Below are positions 8,701 to 17,259 of a DNA stretch of 57,254 nucleotides, one piece after another; positions within the stretch are counted from its first letter, which is position 1; each line of letters opens with the position of its first letter. The notes under the pieces are model-generated. The model saw nothing but the letters and a program-made list of their open reading frames with translations, had not been told where the DNA came from and searched no databases. This DNA comes from Caldibacillus debilis DSM 16016. Its GTDB lineage: Bacteria > Bacillota > Bacilli > Bacillales > Caldibacillaceae. Location: the NCBI RefSeq assembly GCF_000383875.1, contig NZ_KB912887.1, positions 323 through 57,576 of the forward strand. The letters run 5' to 3'. The translations under genes were made by a program, and so were the position numbers.

Positions 8701-9208
8701 GATCACGGGGGCCTTGATGATTCTGTTGGCGACCAGCTGGATCGGCTTCGAGCTGTCAAGGCGGTATGCGGAACGTTCTTCCCAATTGCGGCTGCTGCGA
8801 TCGGCGCTGCAAAGTCTGGAGGCGGAGATCATGTACGGGCACGCCCCCCTCCATGAAGCTTCGCGGAGGATCGCCAAACAGCTGCGGGCGCCGGTTTCCG
8901 AGCTGTTTGCCGCCTTCGCGGGAAAGCTCTTGCAGAAGGATACGACGGTAAAGGACGCCTGGGAGGAAAGCCTTTCGGAAGTTTGGAAGCGGACGGCCCT
9001 GGAAAAAAACGAATACGAAATCTTGCGCCAGTTCGGGGAGACGTTGGGAAAGCACGATAAAATCCAGCAGCAGAAACAAATCATCTTGGCCTTAACCCAT
9101 CTGGAACGGGAGGAAAAGGAAGCCAGGGAGAAGCAGGCGGCTTACGGGAAGATCATGAAGAGCGTCGGCTTTTTGAGCGGCCTGCTGGCGGTCATTTTGC
9201 TTCTGTAA
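8693..9208 (+). CDS. spoIIIAB: Stage III sporulation protein AB
   Basis: A 171-residue protein related to type II secretion GspF-like platform proteins. One N-terminal and one C-terminal hydrophobic segment flank a charged helical middle part. The ATG at 8693 gives MIKITGALMI, matching the family N terminus; an in-frame GTG three codons earlier is less likely. It overlaps the end of spoIIIAA, which suggests translational coupling. Confidence 0.93.
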   Translation: MIKITGALMILLATSWIGFELSRRYAERSSQLRLLRSALQSLEAEIMYGHAPLHEASRRIAKQLRAPVSELFAAFAGKLLQKDTTVKDAWEESLSEVWKRTALEKNEYEILRQFGETLGKHDKIQQQKQIILALTHLEREEKEAREKQAAYGKIMKSVGFLSGLLAVILLL

Positions 9209-9226
9209 GGAATAGGAGGATCAGGA

Positions 9227-9433
9227 ATGGGCATTGATGTGGACGTCATCTTTAAAATCGCGGGGGTGGGCATCGTCGTCGCATTTTTAGTCACGATCCT
9301 GGACCAATTGGGAAAGAAGGAATATGCCCAATGGGTGACCTTGTTCGGCTTCATCTACATCCTGTTTCAAGTTGCCGCCATCGTCGATGATCTGTTTCAA
9401 AAAATCAAATCCGTATTTCTGTTCAACCATTAG
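9227..9433 (+). CDS. spoIIIAC: Stage III sporulation protein AC
   Basis: A 68-residue membrane protein with two hydrophobic helices around a short polar loop (LGKKEYAQW), the standard size and layout for SpoIIIAC. The ATG at 9227 follows AGGAGGATC. It is part of the membrane channel complex made in the mother cell. Confidence 0.95.
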   Translation: MGIDVDVIFKIAGVGIVVAFLVTILDQLGKKEYAQWVTLFGFIYILFQVAAIVDDLFQKIKSVFLFNH

Positions 9434-9445
9434 GGGGGATCGGCG

Positions 9446-9835
9446 ACGGAAATCTTTCAAATCGTGGGAACCGGCTTGATCACCGCGTTTTTGGCCCTCA
9501 TCCTGAAGGAACAAAAGCCGAATTTCGCCTTTTTGCTGACGGTGTTTGCCGGCTGTGCGATCTTTCTCTTCCTCATCGACCAGATCTTCCAGATCATCCA
9601 AATGCTGCGGCGGATCGCCGTTCATGCCAACGTCAATCTCGTTTACCTGGAAACGATTTTAAAAATCATCGGAATCGCCTACATCGCCGATTTCGCTTCC
9701 CAAATCACGAAGGATGCCGGCCAGGGGGCCATCGCTTCCAAAATCGAATTGGGAGGGAAAATATTGATCCTGGCGATGTCCGTTCCGATTTTAACCGTTT
9801 TGATCGAAATGGTCCTGAAAATGATCCCGACCTGA
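9446..9835 (+). CDS. spoIIIAD: Stage III sporulation protein AD, apparent ACG start
   Basis: A 129-residue multi-helix membrane protein. The conserved core KEQKPNFAFLLT, LKIIGIAYIADF and DAGQGAIASKIELGGKILIL identifies it. The first conventional start in frame is GTG at 9464, but no SD precedes it and it would drop the conserved first residues. Six codons upstream an ACG at 9446 sits exactly where homologues have their ATG (family pattern M-x-I-x-Q-I-V-G) and 7 nt after AGGGGGG. The only in-frame codon limit further upstream is the spoIIIAC stop. I therefore place the start at ACG, as a rare start codon or an ATG-to-ACG change. Confidence 0.85.
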   Translation, partial: TEIFQIVGTGLITAFLALILKEQKPNFAFLLTVFAGCAIFLFLIDQIFQIIQMLRRIAVHANVNLVYLETILKIIGIAYIADFASQITKDAGQGAIASKIELGGKILILAMSVPILTVLIEMVLKMIPT

Positions 9836-9864
9836 TTGGGAGTCGAAAATGGCGAGGTGAGACG

Positions 9865-11067
9865 ATGAAAACGAAATGGGCCCGGCTGTTGGCAGTCGCG
9901 GCGGTGTTTTTCCTCTTTTGGCTGGATTCCGTTTCGGCGGTTGAAAAGGGCGGGGGGGAAACCGGGGAAGAATTGAGCCCGAAGGCGATCGCGGAAAAGG
10001 AATTGAAAGAATTGGATCTGGGGGGAATCCGGCAATTTTGGGAAGAGATTCAACGGGAATACGGCGCCTTCCTCCCGGAAAGCAAAACCGGGGACGTGAC
10101 GGATTTTATAAAAAGCGCGGGCAGTTTTTCCTTTAAGGATTGGGGGACCGGCCTGTTGAAATACGCCTTTCAGGAACTATTGATCAACGGAAAACTGCTG
10201 GGATCCCTCCTGCTTCTGACGATCTTCAGCATGTTTTTGCAGATGCTGCAAAATTCCTTCGAAACCGCTTCCGTCAGCAAAATCGCCTACGCCATCGTGT
10301 TCATCGTCCTGTTGATCATCGCCCTGAACAGCTTCCATATCGCCGTCTCCTATGCCGAGAAAGCCGTCGGCCGGATGGTCCATTTCACCCTGGCCTTCAT
10401 TCCCCTCTTCCTGGCCCTTATGGCCTCGGGCGGCGCCGTCGTTTCCGCCGGCTTTTTCCATCCGGTCCTCCTCTTCATGGCCAATGTCAGCGGCATGTTC
10501 GTCCAAAAAATCGTCTTTCCCCTGCTTTTCCTCTCCGTCCTGTTAAACGTCGTCAGCACCTTGACGGAGCATTACAAGGCGACCCAGCTGGCGGGGCTGT
10601 TGAGGAATTGGAGCATCGGGCTCCTCGGGCTGTTCATGACGGTTTTTTTGGGGGTGATTTCCGTCCAGGGAGGAGCCGCGGCCGTGGCCGACGGGGTGGC
10701 GGTCCGCACGGCAAAGTTTTTAACGGGCAATCTGATCCCCGTTTTCGGACGAATGTTGACCGATGCGGCGGATACGGTCATCGCCGCGTCGTTGCTTCTA
10801 AAAAACATGATCGGCGTCGCCGGGGTGGTCATGCTGCTGTTCTCGGTCCTCTTTCCGTCCGTCAAAATATTGCTGATCGCCTTTTTTTACAAATTGGCCG
10901 CCAGCATCATGCAGCCCCTGGGCGGCGGCCCGATCATCGAATGTTTGTCGATCATTTCAAAAAGCGTCCTCTACATTTTTGCCGCCCTCGGAATCGTTTC
11001 GATGATGTTTTTTCTCAGCCTGACGATCATCATCATCGCCGGAAACATGCAAGTCATGATCCGTTAG
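9865..11067 (+). CDS. spoIIIAE: Stage III sporulation protein AE
   Basis: A 400-residue polytopic membrane protein. An N-terminal signal-like helix (residues 5-25) is followed by a charged outside domain and then six or more hydrophobic segments from about residue 105 onward. The ATG at 9865 follows GAGGTGAGACG. It is the largest integral membrane part of the SpoIIIA channel. Confidence 0.95.
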   Translation: MKTKWARLLAVAAVFFLFWLDSVSAVEKGGGETGEELSPKAIAEKELKELDLGGIRQFWEEIQREYGAFLPESKTGDVTDFIKSAGSFSFKDWGTGLLKYAFQELLINGKLLGSLLLLTIFSMFLQMLQNSFETASVSKIAYAIVFIVLLIIALNSFHIAVSYAEKAVGRMVHFTLAFIPLFLALMASGGAVVSAGFFHPVLLFMANVSGMFVQKIVFPLLFLSVLLNVVSTLTEHYKATQLAGLLRNWSIGLLGLFMTVFLGVISVQGGAAAVADGVAVRTAKFLTGNLIPVFGRMLTDAADTVIAASLLLKNMIGVAGVVMLLFSVLFPSVKILLIAFFYKLAASIMQPLGGGPIIECLSIISKSVLYIFAALGIVSMMFFLSLTIIIIAGNMQVMIR

Positions 11068-11078
11068 AAGGTGATACG

Positions 11079-11678
11079 GTGGAACTTCTATCCTCCTGGA
11101 TCCAGAACATCATCCTTTTTATCCTGCTTTCCGTCGTCATTGAAATGCTTCTTCCCCGCTCCGACATGCAGAAATATGTCCGCATGGCCGCCGGGCTCGT
11201 GCTGTTGATCCTCATTTTAACCCCGATCATGAAATTGTTCGCCATGGATGGGGAAGAGCTGATGGAACGGGCCCGGGAATCGATCGCTTCCATCCCCGCT
11301 GCGGGAAATGACATCGATGCGAAGAAAAAAGAAATACAAGCCAGACAAGATGCATATATTTTAGAACAAACGGCTTTCCAGCTGAAGGAAGCAGCGGAAA
11401 AGGGGCTGATCGGCCAATTCGGTTTCCGGTTTGACGAGATCGAAATCGAGCTGAAGAAGGGCGATGGGAACATCCCCGGCGACGCGGAGAAGATCCGGGC
11501 GGTTTTGGCCAAGGAAGAAGGCGGCCGGGAGGTGGAAGAAATCCGGGAAGTCCATATCGGAGCGGATGGCGACGCCAAGAGGATTGAGGAAGATTTGCGG
11601 CAGGAAATCGTGAAGTATTTGTCGGAAAAATGGGAGGTGGATTCGGAAAAACTTGAAATCGTCATTGAAGGAGGATAA
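11079..11678 (+). CDS. spoIIIAF: Stage III sporulation protein AF
   Basis: A 199-residue protein with two N-terminal membrane helices (about residues 8-25 and 35-52) and a long charged cytosolic or periplasmic domain. The family pattern VIEMLLPRSDMQKYVRM is visible. The start is GTG at 11079, after AAGGTGA; the reading frame is open for hundreds of codons upstream, but only because it overlaps spoIIIAE out of frame. It follows the spoIIIAE stop by 11 nt. Confidence 0.92.
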   Translation: MELLSSWIQNIILFILLSVVIEMLLPRSDMQKYVRMAAGLVLLILILTPIMKLFAMDGEELMERARESIASIPAAGNDIDAKKKEIQARQDAYILEQTAFQLKEAAEKGLIGQFGFRFDEIEIELKKGDGNIPGDAEKIRAVLAKEEGGREVEEIREVHIGADGDAKRIEEDLRQEIVKYLSEKWEVDSEKLEIVIEGG

Positions 11679-11688
11679 GCGCCGAAAA

Positions 11689-12318
11689 ATGAAATTGTTC
11701 GGGAAAATCAGCGAAATCCTTTCCGGATGGGGCGATGAAAAGAAAAAGTCCTATTTTCTTGTCATTCTCGTACTCGGCATCGCTTTGATGATCGCAGGAA
11801 ATATCTTCCGTTCCGATGAATCGGCGATAACGGAGCCGTCGGGAAAAAATCCCGGCGGCGCGGAAAGCCGAAAGGAACAGCCGGTTTCCGGGAATGAAGC
11901 CCCGAACCAAGCCAGCGGAATGGCGGACTATGAATCCTATTACGAAAACGAACTGAAAAAGGCCCTCGAATCGATCGCCGGGGTGGGGGATGTCACCGTC
12001 CTCATCAATGTCGGTTCGACGGAGAAGAAGATCTATGAAAAAAATACGGTGAAAAAAAAGCAAGTGACCAATGAAAAGGACACAAACGGGGGAGAAAGGG
12101 AGATCGAGGATGAAACCGTGGAAGAGCAGATGGTGATCATCCGGGAAGGGGACAAGGAGGTCCCCCTCGTTTCGGAAACGAAAAAGCCGGAAATATCCGG
12201 CGTGCTTGTCGTCGCCAAAGGCGCGGAACAGATCCAAATCCGGAAGATGATCCTGGAAGCGTGCATGAAGGTGTTGGATGTGCCGAGCCACCGAATATCC
12301 ATCATGGCGAAAAAATAA
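11689..12318 (+). CDS. spoIIIAG: Stage III sporulation protein AG
   Basis: A 209-residue ring-forming protein of the forespore-mother cell channel with one N-terminal membrane helix (about residues 22-40) and a C-terminal ring-building (YscJ-like) domain ending in MKVLDVPSHRISIMAKK. The ATG at 11689 lies 14 nt after GGAGG, unusually far. A TTG 12 codons upstream, inside spoIIIAF, is the alternative. I prefer the ATG because the N terminus then has typical length. Confidence 0.9.
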   Translation: MKLFGKISEILSGWGDEKKKSYFLVILVLGIALMIAGNIFRSDESAITEPSGKNPGGAESRKEQPVSGNEAPNQASGMADYESYYENELKKALESIAGVGDVTVLINVGSTEKKIYEKNTVKKKQVTNEKDTNGGEREIEDETVEEQMVIIREGDKEVPLVSETKKPEISGVLVVAKGAEQIQIRKMILEACMKVLDVPSHRISIMAKK

Positions 12319-12333
12319 AGGAGGTTTTGCGGG

Positions 12334-12882
12334 ATGATGCTGAAAAAACAGACGGTATGGTTTTTAACCATGTTAAGCCTGGTCATCGTTTTGGCCGTAT
12401 ATTATCTTTCGTTGCCGGAAAATAACAGGGATCTTTCGGCGGTCAGCGAAAAAGGGAGTTCGCAGGAAAAATCCGGAGGCGAAGGGAACCCGGAAGATAC
12501 GTCCGGTTTGACCGGCGATGAGAACTTTGAAGCGATCCGCCTGCAGCTGCAGGACGAAAGGAGCAGAAAGATGGAAGAGCTGCAGGCCATCGCCGCCTCC
12601 ACCGATTTATCCGCCGAGGAAAGGAGCCGGGCGAAGGATGAAATGGACCAGCTGAGCAAAAACGCGGAAAAGGAAAAATTGCTCGAGTCGCTGATCACCT
12701 CCACTCTCGGCTATGAAGACGCCCTCGTCCGCGTCGACGGGAACGAGGTAAGGATTACCGTAAAAGGGCAGGAGCCGTCAAGGGCGAACGCCAATGAGAT
12801 CATCCATCTCGTTCTGAAGGAAGTGGGAACCACCCAGGTCAACGTCGCCTTCCAAAAAGAACAGACGAACGATTCAAAATAA
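12334..12882 (+). CDS. spoIIIAH: Stage III sporulation protein AH
   Basis: A 182-residue bitopic membrane protein. One N-terminal helix is followed by a disordered charged stretch and the C-terminal YscJ/FliF-like domain that binds SpoIIQ across the intermembrane space and anchors the channel. The N-terminal pattern LKKQTVWFLTMLSLVIVLAV is typical. AAGGAGG is 9 nt before the ATG at 12334; a second ATG directly follows and could be used instead, as in homologues starting MLKKQ. Confidence 0.95.
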   Translation: MMLKKQTVWFLTMLSLVIVLAVYYLSLPENNRDLSAVSEKGSSQEKSGGEGNPEDTSGLTGDENFEAIRLQLQDERSRKMEELQAIAASTDLSAEERSRAKDEMDQLSKNAEKEKLLESLITSTLGYEDALVRVDGNEVRITVKGQEPSRANANEIIHLVLKEVGTTQVNVAFQKEQTNDSK

Positions 12883-12892
12883 GGAAATGTCC

Positions 12893-12920
12893 GGTCCTCC
12901 TGATGAGAGGATCTTTTTTG
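12893..12920 (+). terminator. Terminator of the spoIIIA operon
   Basis: GGTCCTC/GAGGATC stem (12893-12899 with 12907-12913, one G-T pair), a 7-nt loop and six T residues, 10 nt after the spoIIIAH stop. Confidence 0.8.
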
Positions 12921-12948
12921 TCCCGCTTCAGCCGGTTTTCGTGGAAAA

Positions 12949-13051
12949 GCCGCTGGGGAGCGGCATCCTTTTTGCTTTTTGGCCAGTTGGGAATCGCCTC
13001 ATCTGTCATGTGGCCGTTCCAAGAGCGGCTTCCTTTTTGCTTTTTCGCCAG
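12949..13051 (+). repeat. Duplicated hairpin-plus-T-run element between spoIIIAH and accB
   Basis: Two 28-bp segments, 12959-12986 and 13024-13051, match at 26 of 28 positions, 65 bp apart. Each begins with the right arm of a hairpin: GCCGCT/AGCGGC at 12949-12964 and GCCGTT/AGCGGC at 13013-13029. Each continues with TTTTTGCTTTTT. They look like a terminator copied in tandem. The rest of the interval from 12921 to 13218 holds no gene. Confidence 0.65.
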
Positions 13052-13218
13052 GCCGGATCCGGGTAAGGGCTTCCATGGCGGCCCGGCATTTTTCCGAAAC
13101 GCGGGAACGGAAGCAGCGGCCGCCCGGCCCGATCCCTTTTCAATGGTGGTTGAATCGGAGAAATGGGTTATTGTATGATATTAGTAGCTAGTCACAAAAA
13201 TAAAGGGGTGTGTTTTTT

Positions 13219-13758
13219 TTGCTGAAAGTGCAGGAGATACGGGAATTGATCCGTTTAGTCGACCAATCCAGCCTGGAAGAATTCAAATACGAATATGACG
13301 GCATGAAATTGGAAATGAAAAAGAGAAAAATCCTCCCGGAAACGGCGATGGAGGCGCCGGTCCGTCAACCGGCGGCGGAGCGGACCCAGGAACAGCCGGG
13401 GAATGCCGAAGCGGAGGCCGGCCGTTCCCTTGCCGTGAAGGTAGAGAATGAAGGAAAACCCGCGGTTGCCGAACCGTCCCCCGCAAAGGAAGAGGGCGGA
13501 CAGAACGCCGGGGAAAATCTCCATAAGATCACGTCGCCGATGGTCGGCACCTTCTATCAGGCACCGTCGCCCGGCGCGGAACCTTACGTGAAGATCGGTT
13601 CGAAAGTGAAGAAAAACACGGTCGTCTGCATTATTGAAGCGATGAAGCTGTTCAACGAAATCGAAGCGGATGTGGAGGGGGAAATCGTCGATATCCTGGT
13701 GAAGGACGGACAATTGGTGGAATACGGCCAGCCGCTGTTTTTGGTGAAGGAAGAATAA
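13219..13758 (+). CDS. accB: Acetyl-CoA carboxylase biotin carboxyl carrier protein
   Basis: A 179-residue carrier of the biotin prosthetic group for fatty acid synthesis. The N-terminal helix ([16 protein letters not shown]), the Pro/Ala/Glu-rich linker (residues 40-95) and the C-terminal biotinyl domain with EAMKL (biotinylated Lys) are clear. I chose TTG at 13219, 10 nt after AAGGGG and giving the family N terminus MLKVQEI; the GTG at 13210 overlaps the SD. It is 12 nt upstream of accC. Confidence 0.95.
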   Translation: MLKVQEIRELIRLVDQSSLEEFKYEYDGMKLEMKKRKILPETAMEAPVRQPAAERTQEQPGNAEAEAGRSLAVKVENEGKPAVAEPSPAKEEGGQNAGENLHKITSPMVGTFYQAPSPGAEPYVKIGSKVKKNTVVCIIEAMKLFNEIEADVEGEIVDILVKDGQLVEYGQPLFLVKEE

Positions 13759-13770
13759 GGGGTGGCTGCA

Positions 13771-15150
13771 GTGATCAGGAAAGTTTTAATCGCGAACAGA
13801 GGGGAAATCGCCGTCAGGATCATCCGCGCCTGCAAAGAGCTCGGCATCGAAACGGTCGCCGTCTATTCCACGGCGGATCAGGACGCCCTCCATGTGCAGC
13901 TGGCCGATGAGGCCTATTGCATCGGGCCGAATCCGTCCAAGGACAGCTATTTGAACAAAACGAACATTTTGAGCGTCGCCAAATTGACCGGCTGTGACGC
14001 CGTTCATCCCGGTTACGGGTTTTTGGCGGAGAACGCGGACTTTGCCGAACTGGTCAATGAATGCCAGTTGATTTTTATCGGGCCGAGCCCGGAGGCCATC
14101 GCCAAGATGGGGCTGAAAGACGTGGCCAAAGCGACGATGAAGGAAGCGGGCGTTCCCGTCGTTCCCGGTTCCGACGGCATTGTTTCCGACAGTGAAGAGG
14201 CGGTGAAAATCGCCGAAGACATCGGTTATCCGGTCATTATTAAAGCGACGGCCGGCGGCGGGGGAAAAGGGATCCGCGTCGCCCGAGACCGGGATGAACT
14301 GATCAAGGGCTTGAGGATCACCCAGCAGGAGGCGATGACCGCCTTCGGGAATCCCGGCGTCTATTTGGAGAAATGCATCGAAGATTTCCGCCACGTGGAA
14401 ATTCAAATTTTGGCCGACCGTTACGGAAACGTGATCCATTTGGGAGAACGGGATTGTTCGATTCAAAGGAGATTGCAAAAATTGGTGGAGGAAGCCCCGT
14501 CTTCGGCCATCGACGAGGAAATCCGGAATCGGATGGGGGAAGCGGCGGTCCGGGCCGCCAAAGCCGTCGGCTATACCGGCGCAGGGACGGTGGAATTTAT
14601 TTTCGACGTGCAAAACAAGAAGTTCTACTTCATGGAAATGAACACGAGGATTCAGGTGGAACACCCCGTCACGGAGCTGGTGACCGGCATCGACATCGTC
14701 AAGGAACAGATTTTGATCGCATCAGGCGAGAAATTGTCCTATAAACAGGAGGATATCCGTTTTGACGGCTGGGCGATCGAGTGCAGGATCAACGCGGAAA
14801 ACCCGCTGAAAAATTTTGCCCCGTCCCCGGGGAAGATCCGGATGTACCTCCCGCCGGGGGGATTTGGCGTGCGCGTCGATTCCGCCGCCTATCCCGGCTA
14901 CAGCATTCCGCCCTTTTACGATTCCATGATCGCAAAGCTGATCGTTCACGGGAAGACGCGGGAAGAAGCCATCGCCCGGATGAAGCGGGCGTTGGGCGAA
15001 TTTGTGATCGAAGGCGTGCATACGACCATCCCCTTCCATTTGAATTTGATGGATCATCCGGCATTCAAGGAAGGAAAGTTTAACACAAAATTTCTTGATA
15101 TTCACGATGTGATGAAGGAAACTAAAGAAGGAGGTGTATCGCATGGCTGA
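13771..15150 (+). CDS. accC: Acetyl-CoA carboxylase biotin carboxylase subunit
   Basis: A 459-residue ATP-grasp enzyme that carboxylates biotin on AccB. Visible motifs are [20 protein letters not shown] at the N terminus, the glycine loop [33 protein letters not shown] with catalytic residues, and the C-terminal domain. GTG at 13771 gives the usual [23 protein letters not shown] is 5-6 nt upstream. It is probably shared by other biotin-dependent carboxylases that lack their own subunit, such as the propionyl-CoA carboxylase at 47599 (inference). Confidence 0.96.
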   Translation: MIRKVLIANRGEIAVRIIRACKELGIETVAVYSTADQDALHVQLADEAYCIGPNPSKDSYLNKTNILSVAKLTGCDAVHPGYGFLAENADFAELVNECQLIFIGPSPEAIAKMGLKDVAKATMKEAGVPVVPGSDGIVSDSEEAVKIAEDIGYPVIIKATAGGGGKGIRVARDRDELIKGLRITQQEAMTAFGNPGVYLEKCIEDFRHVEIQILADRYGNVIHLGERDCSIQRRLQKLVEEAPSSAIDEEIRNRMGEAAVRAAKAVGYTGAGTVEFIFDVQNKKFYFMEMNTRIQVEHPVTELVTGIDIVKEQILIASGEKLSYKQEDIRFDGWAIECRINAENPLKNFAPSPGKIRMYLPPGGFGVRVDSAAYPGYSIPPFYDSMIAKLIVHGKTREEAIARMKRALGEFVIEGVHTTIPFHLNLMDHPAFKEGKFNTKFLDIHDVMKETKEGGVSHG

Positions 15151-15535
15151 AAATAATCCGCTGGAAATGGTGAAAGAAGGCTTGGGCAAAATCGAGATCG
15201 CCCCTGAAGTGATCGAGGTGATCGCCGGGATCGCCGCCTCGGAAGTAAAAGGGGTTGCGACGATGCGCGGAAATTTCGCGACGGGCGTGGCGGAACGCTT
15301 GGGGAAAAAATCCCACAGCAAAGGCGTCCGCGTCGATTTGTCCAACAATCAGATCATTATCGATGTTTATTGCGTCTTAAATTTCGGCGTTTCCATTCCG
15401 AAGGTGGCCAAGGAAATCCAGGAAAATATCCGTCAGGCGCTTTTGAACATGACCGGACTGGAGACGGATGAAATCAACGTCCACATCGTCAACATCAATT
15501 TTGAATCGCAAAAGGAACCAGCCGTCGAAGAGTGA
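15143..15535 (+). CDS. yqhY: Asp23/Gls24 family protein YqhY
   Basis: A 130-residue Asp23/Gls24 family protein (motifs [15 protein letters not shown] and VDVY-like [15 protein letters not shown]). Its ATG overlaps the accC stop by 8 nt and has the strong SD AAGGAGG, so it is coupled to accBC. In B. subtilis yqhY lies in the same operon, and its loss is linked to acetyl-CoA carboxylase activity; the mechanism is not known. Confidence 0.93.
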   Translation: MAENNPLEMVKEGLGKIEIAPEVIEVIAGIAASEVKGVATMRGNFATGVAERLGKKSHSKGVRVDLSNNQIIIDVYCVLNFGVSIPKVAKEIQENIRQALLNMTGLETDEINVHIVNINFESQKEPAVEE

Positions 15536-15541
15536 GACTTT

Positions 15542-15572
15542 GCCAAGGCGGAGAACCCGCTTTGGCTTTTTT
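15542..15572 (+). terminator. Terminator of accB-accC-yqhY
   Basis: A 10-bp stem, GCCAAGGCGG/CCGCTTTGGC (one G-T pair), loop AGAAC, followed by six T residues, 7 nt after the yqhY stop. Confidence 0.9.
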
Positions 15573-15666
15573 ATTCCCCTTCGGGGCGGCCGGTGCCGGC
15601 ACTTTTCTTATCATTTTTGTTATGTTATGATCATGTTGATCGATTTTGGCAATGAGAGGTGCGTCC

Positions 15667-16059
15667 ATGAAGAGGAGGACAGCCAGAGAAAAGGCGCTGC
15701 AAACCTTATTTTCCATCGACATCGGCAAGATCCGGCCCCAGGAGGCCTATGAACATATGGCCGGCGAAGGGGAAGCGGATGATTTTTTCAAGGATCTCGT
15801 CTTCGGCACATGCGAACGCCTGCCGGAGATTGACCGGTTGATCGAAGAACATTTGGAACATTGGAAGCTGGAAAGGCTGCCGGCGGTGGAACGAAATCTG
15901 TTGCGGATGGCGGTCTACGAGATCGTGTACCGGGAAGACATCCCCGCGGGGGTTGCCGTCAACGAGGCGGTGGAAGTCGCCAAAAAATACGGGGATGAAA
16001 AATCCGGCCGGTTTGTCAACGGCGTTTTGGCAAAAATCATCGATCGCCGTGGCGAATGA
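15667..16059 (+). CDS. nusB: Transcription antitermination factor NusB
   Basis: A 130-residue all-helical RNA-binding protein that, with NusE, binds boxA in rRNA leaders. MKRRTAREKALQTLF at the N terminus and PAGVAVNEAVEVAKKYGDEKSGRFVNGVLAKI at the C terminus (shown split: the Asn-Glu-Ala and FVNGVL parts) are the family hallmarks. ATG at 15667 follows GAGAGGTG. A TATGAT at 15626-15631 could be the -10 of its own promoter, without a good -35. Confidence 0.95.
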   Translation: MKRRTAREKALQTLFSIDIGKIRPQEAYEHMAGEGEADDFFKDLVFGTCERLPEIDRLIEEHLEHWKLERLPAVERNLLRMAVYEIVYREDIPAGVAVNEAVEVAKKYGDEKSGRFVNGVLAKIIDRRGE

Positions 16060-16139
16060 GGAGGAACGGGGCCCCGCGCGGGGGAACCGTCCGCCGGCAT
16101 CGGCCGGCAAAAAGGAACCGGCGAACGGAGGGGGAAAAG

Positions 16140-17003
16140 GTGACAGCGAAGATCATCGACGGAAAAGCGATCGCACAAAAATTGCGGGAAAGATTGAAAC
16201 GGGAAGTGGATGATTTAAAAGAAAAGGGCATCACCCCCGGATTGGCGGTGATTTTGGTCGGGGAGGACCCGGCGAGCCTGACCTATGTGCGCAACAAGCG
16301 GAAGGCCTGCCGGGAAATCGGGATCCGGTCTTTTTTATTTTCCCTTCCCGAAACGGTTTCCGAAGGGGAGCTCGTCCGAAAGATCGAAGAATTGAACAAG
16401 GATGAACAGGTTCATGGAATTTTGGTCCAATTGCCCTTGCCCTCCCATGTGAACCCGGCAAACATCCTTCCGCGCATCCACCCGATGAAGGACGTGGACG
16501 GATTCCATCCCCTCAATGCCGGCAAGTTGATGGCCGGAGAAAAGACCTTCATTCCCTGCACCCCTTTGGGGATTTCCGTCCTTTTGAAGGAGATCGGATG
16601 CCGGGTGGAGGGGAAACACGCCGTTGTCGTGGGCCGATCGAATATCGTCGGGAAGCCGGCGGGGCAGCTTCTTTTGAACATGAACGCCACCGTCACCTAT
16701 TGCCATTCGAAAACGGCGGATTTGCAAAAATTCACCTCCATGGCGGATATTTTGATCGTCGCCTGCGGGAAGCCGAATCTGATCGGCGCCGGCCACGTGA
16801 AGGAAGGGGCGGTCGTCATCGACGTAGGCATCAACCGGGACGAAAGCGGGCGGCTGACCGGCGACGTGAATTTTGAGGAAGTCAAGGAGAAGGCCGGTTT
16901 CATTACCCCCGTTCCCGGAGGGGTCGGGCCGATGACGATCACCATGCTTTTGTCCAACACGATCCAGGCGGCCAAGCAAATCCACCGCCTGCCGTGGCCT
17001 TGA
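16140..17003 (+). CDS. folD: Bifunctional methylenetetrahydrofolate dehydrogenase / cyclohydrolase
   Basis: A 287-residue enzyme that interconverts 5,10-methylene-, methenyl- and 10-formyl-tetrahydrofolate with NADP. Motifs are YVRNKRKAC (catalytic Tyr and Lys), VQLPLP, PCTPLG, and the dinucleotide-binding GRSNIVGKP. GTG at 16140 follows GGAGGGGG. The product feeds purine and fMet synthesis. It lies in the conserved nusB-folD-xseAB order. Confidence 0.96.
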   Translation: MTAKIIDGKAIAQKLRERLKREVDDLKEKGITPGLAVILVGEDPASLTYVRNKRKACREIGIRSFLFSLPETVSEGELVRKIEELNKDEQVHGILVQLPLPSHVNPANILPRIHPMKDVDGFHPLNAGKLMAGEKTFIPCTPLGISVLLKEIGCRVEGKHAVVVGRSNIVGKPAGQLLLNMNATVTYCHSKTADLQKFTSMADILIVACGKPNLIGAGHVKEGAVVIDVGINRDESGRLTGDVNFEEVKEKAGFITPVPGGVGPMTITMLLSNTIQAAKQIHRLPWP

Positions 17004-17259
17004 TTCTGCCGGAAAAGCCCGGGACCCGGTCCCGTCCGGGGAGATCGAGCGGCCGGGATAAGGGTTCCCCGATGAAGCCTTGGCGGTGAAGCCGATTTGC
17101 GAGGGCGGGCCTTCGCCGGAAACGGGAAGCTTCCGGAACGGAAGGCCGGAGACCGGTATCGGAGCCCTCTCTTCCGTCAGCCGGATCTTTCCTTTCCGCG
17201 GGCCCGGGAGACGGAAGGGATGCTTTGTATTTTCACGATTTTCAAATAAAGGTGATTCT

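Noticed and set aside
10140-11078. Long N-terminal extension of SpoIIIAF
   Set aside because: The frame is open inside spoIIIAE only as an out-of-frame shadow; homology and SD start the protein at GTG 11079.
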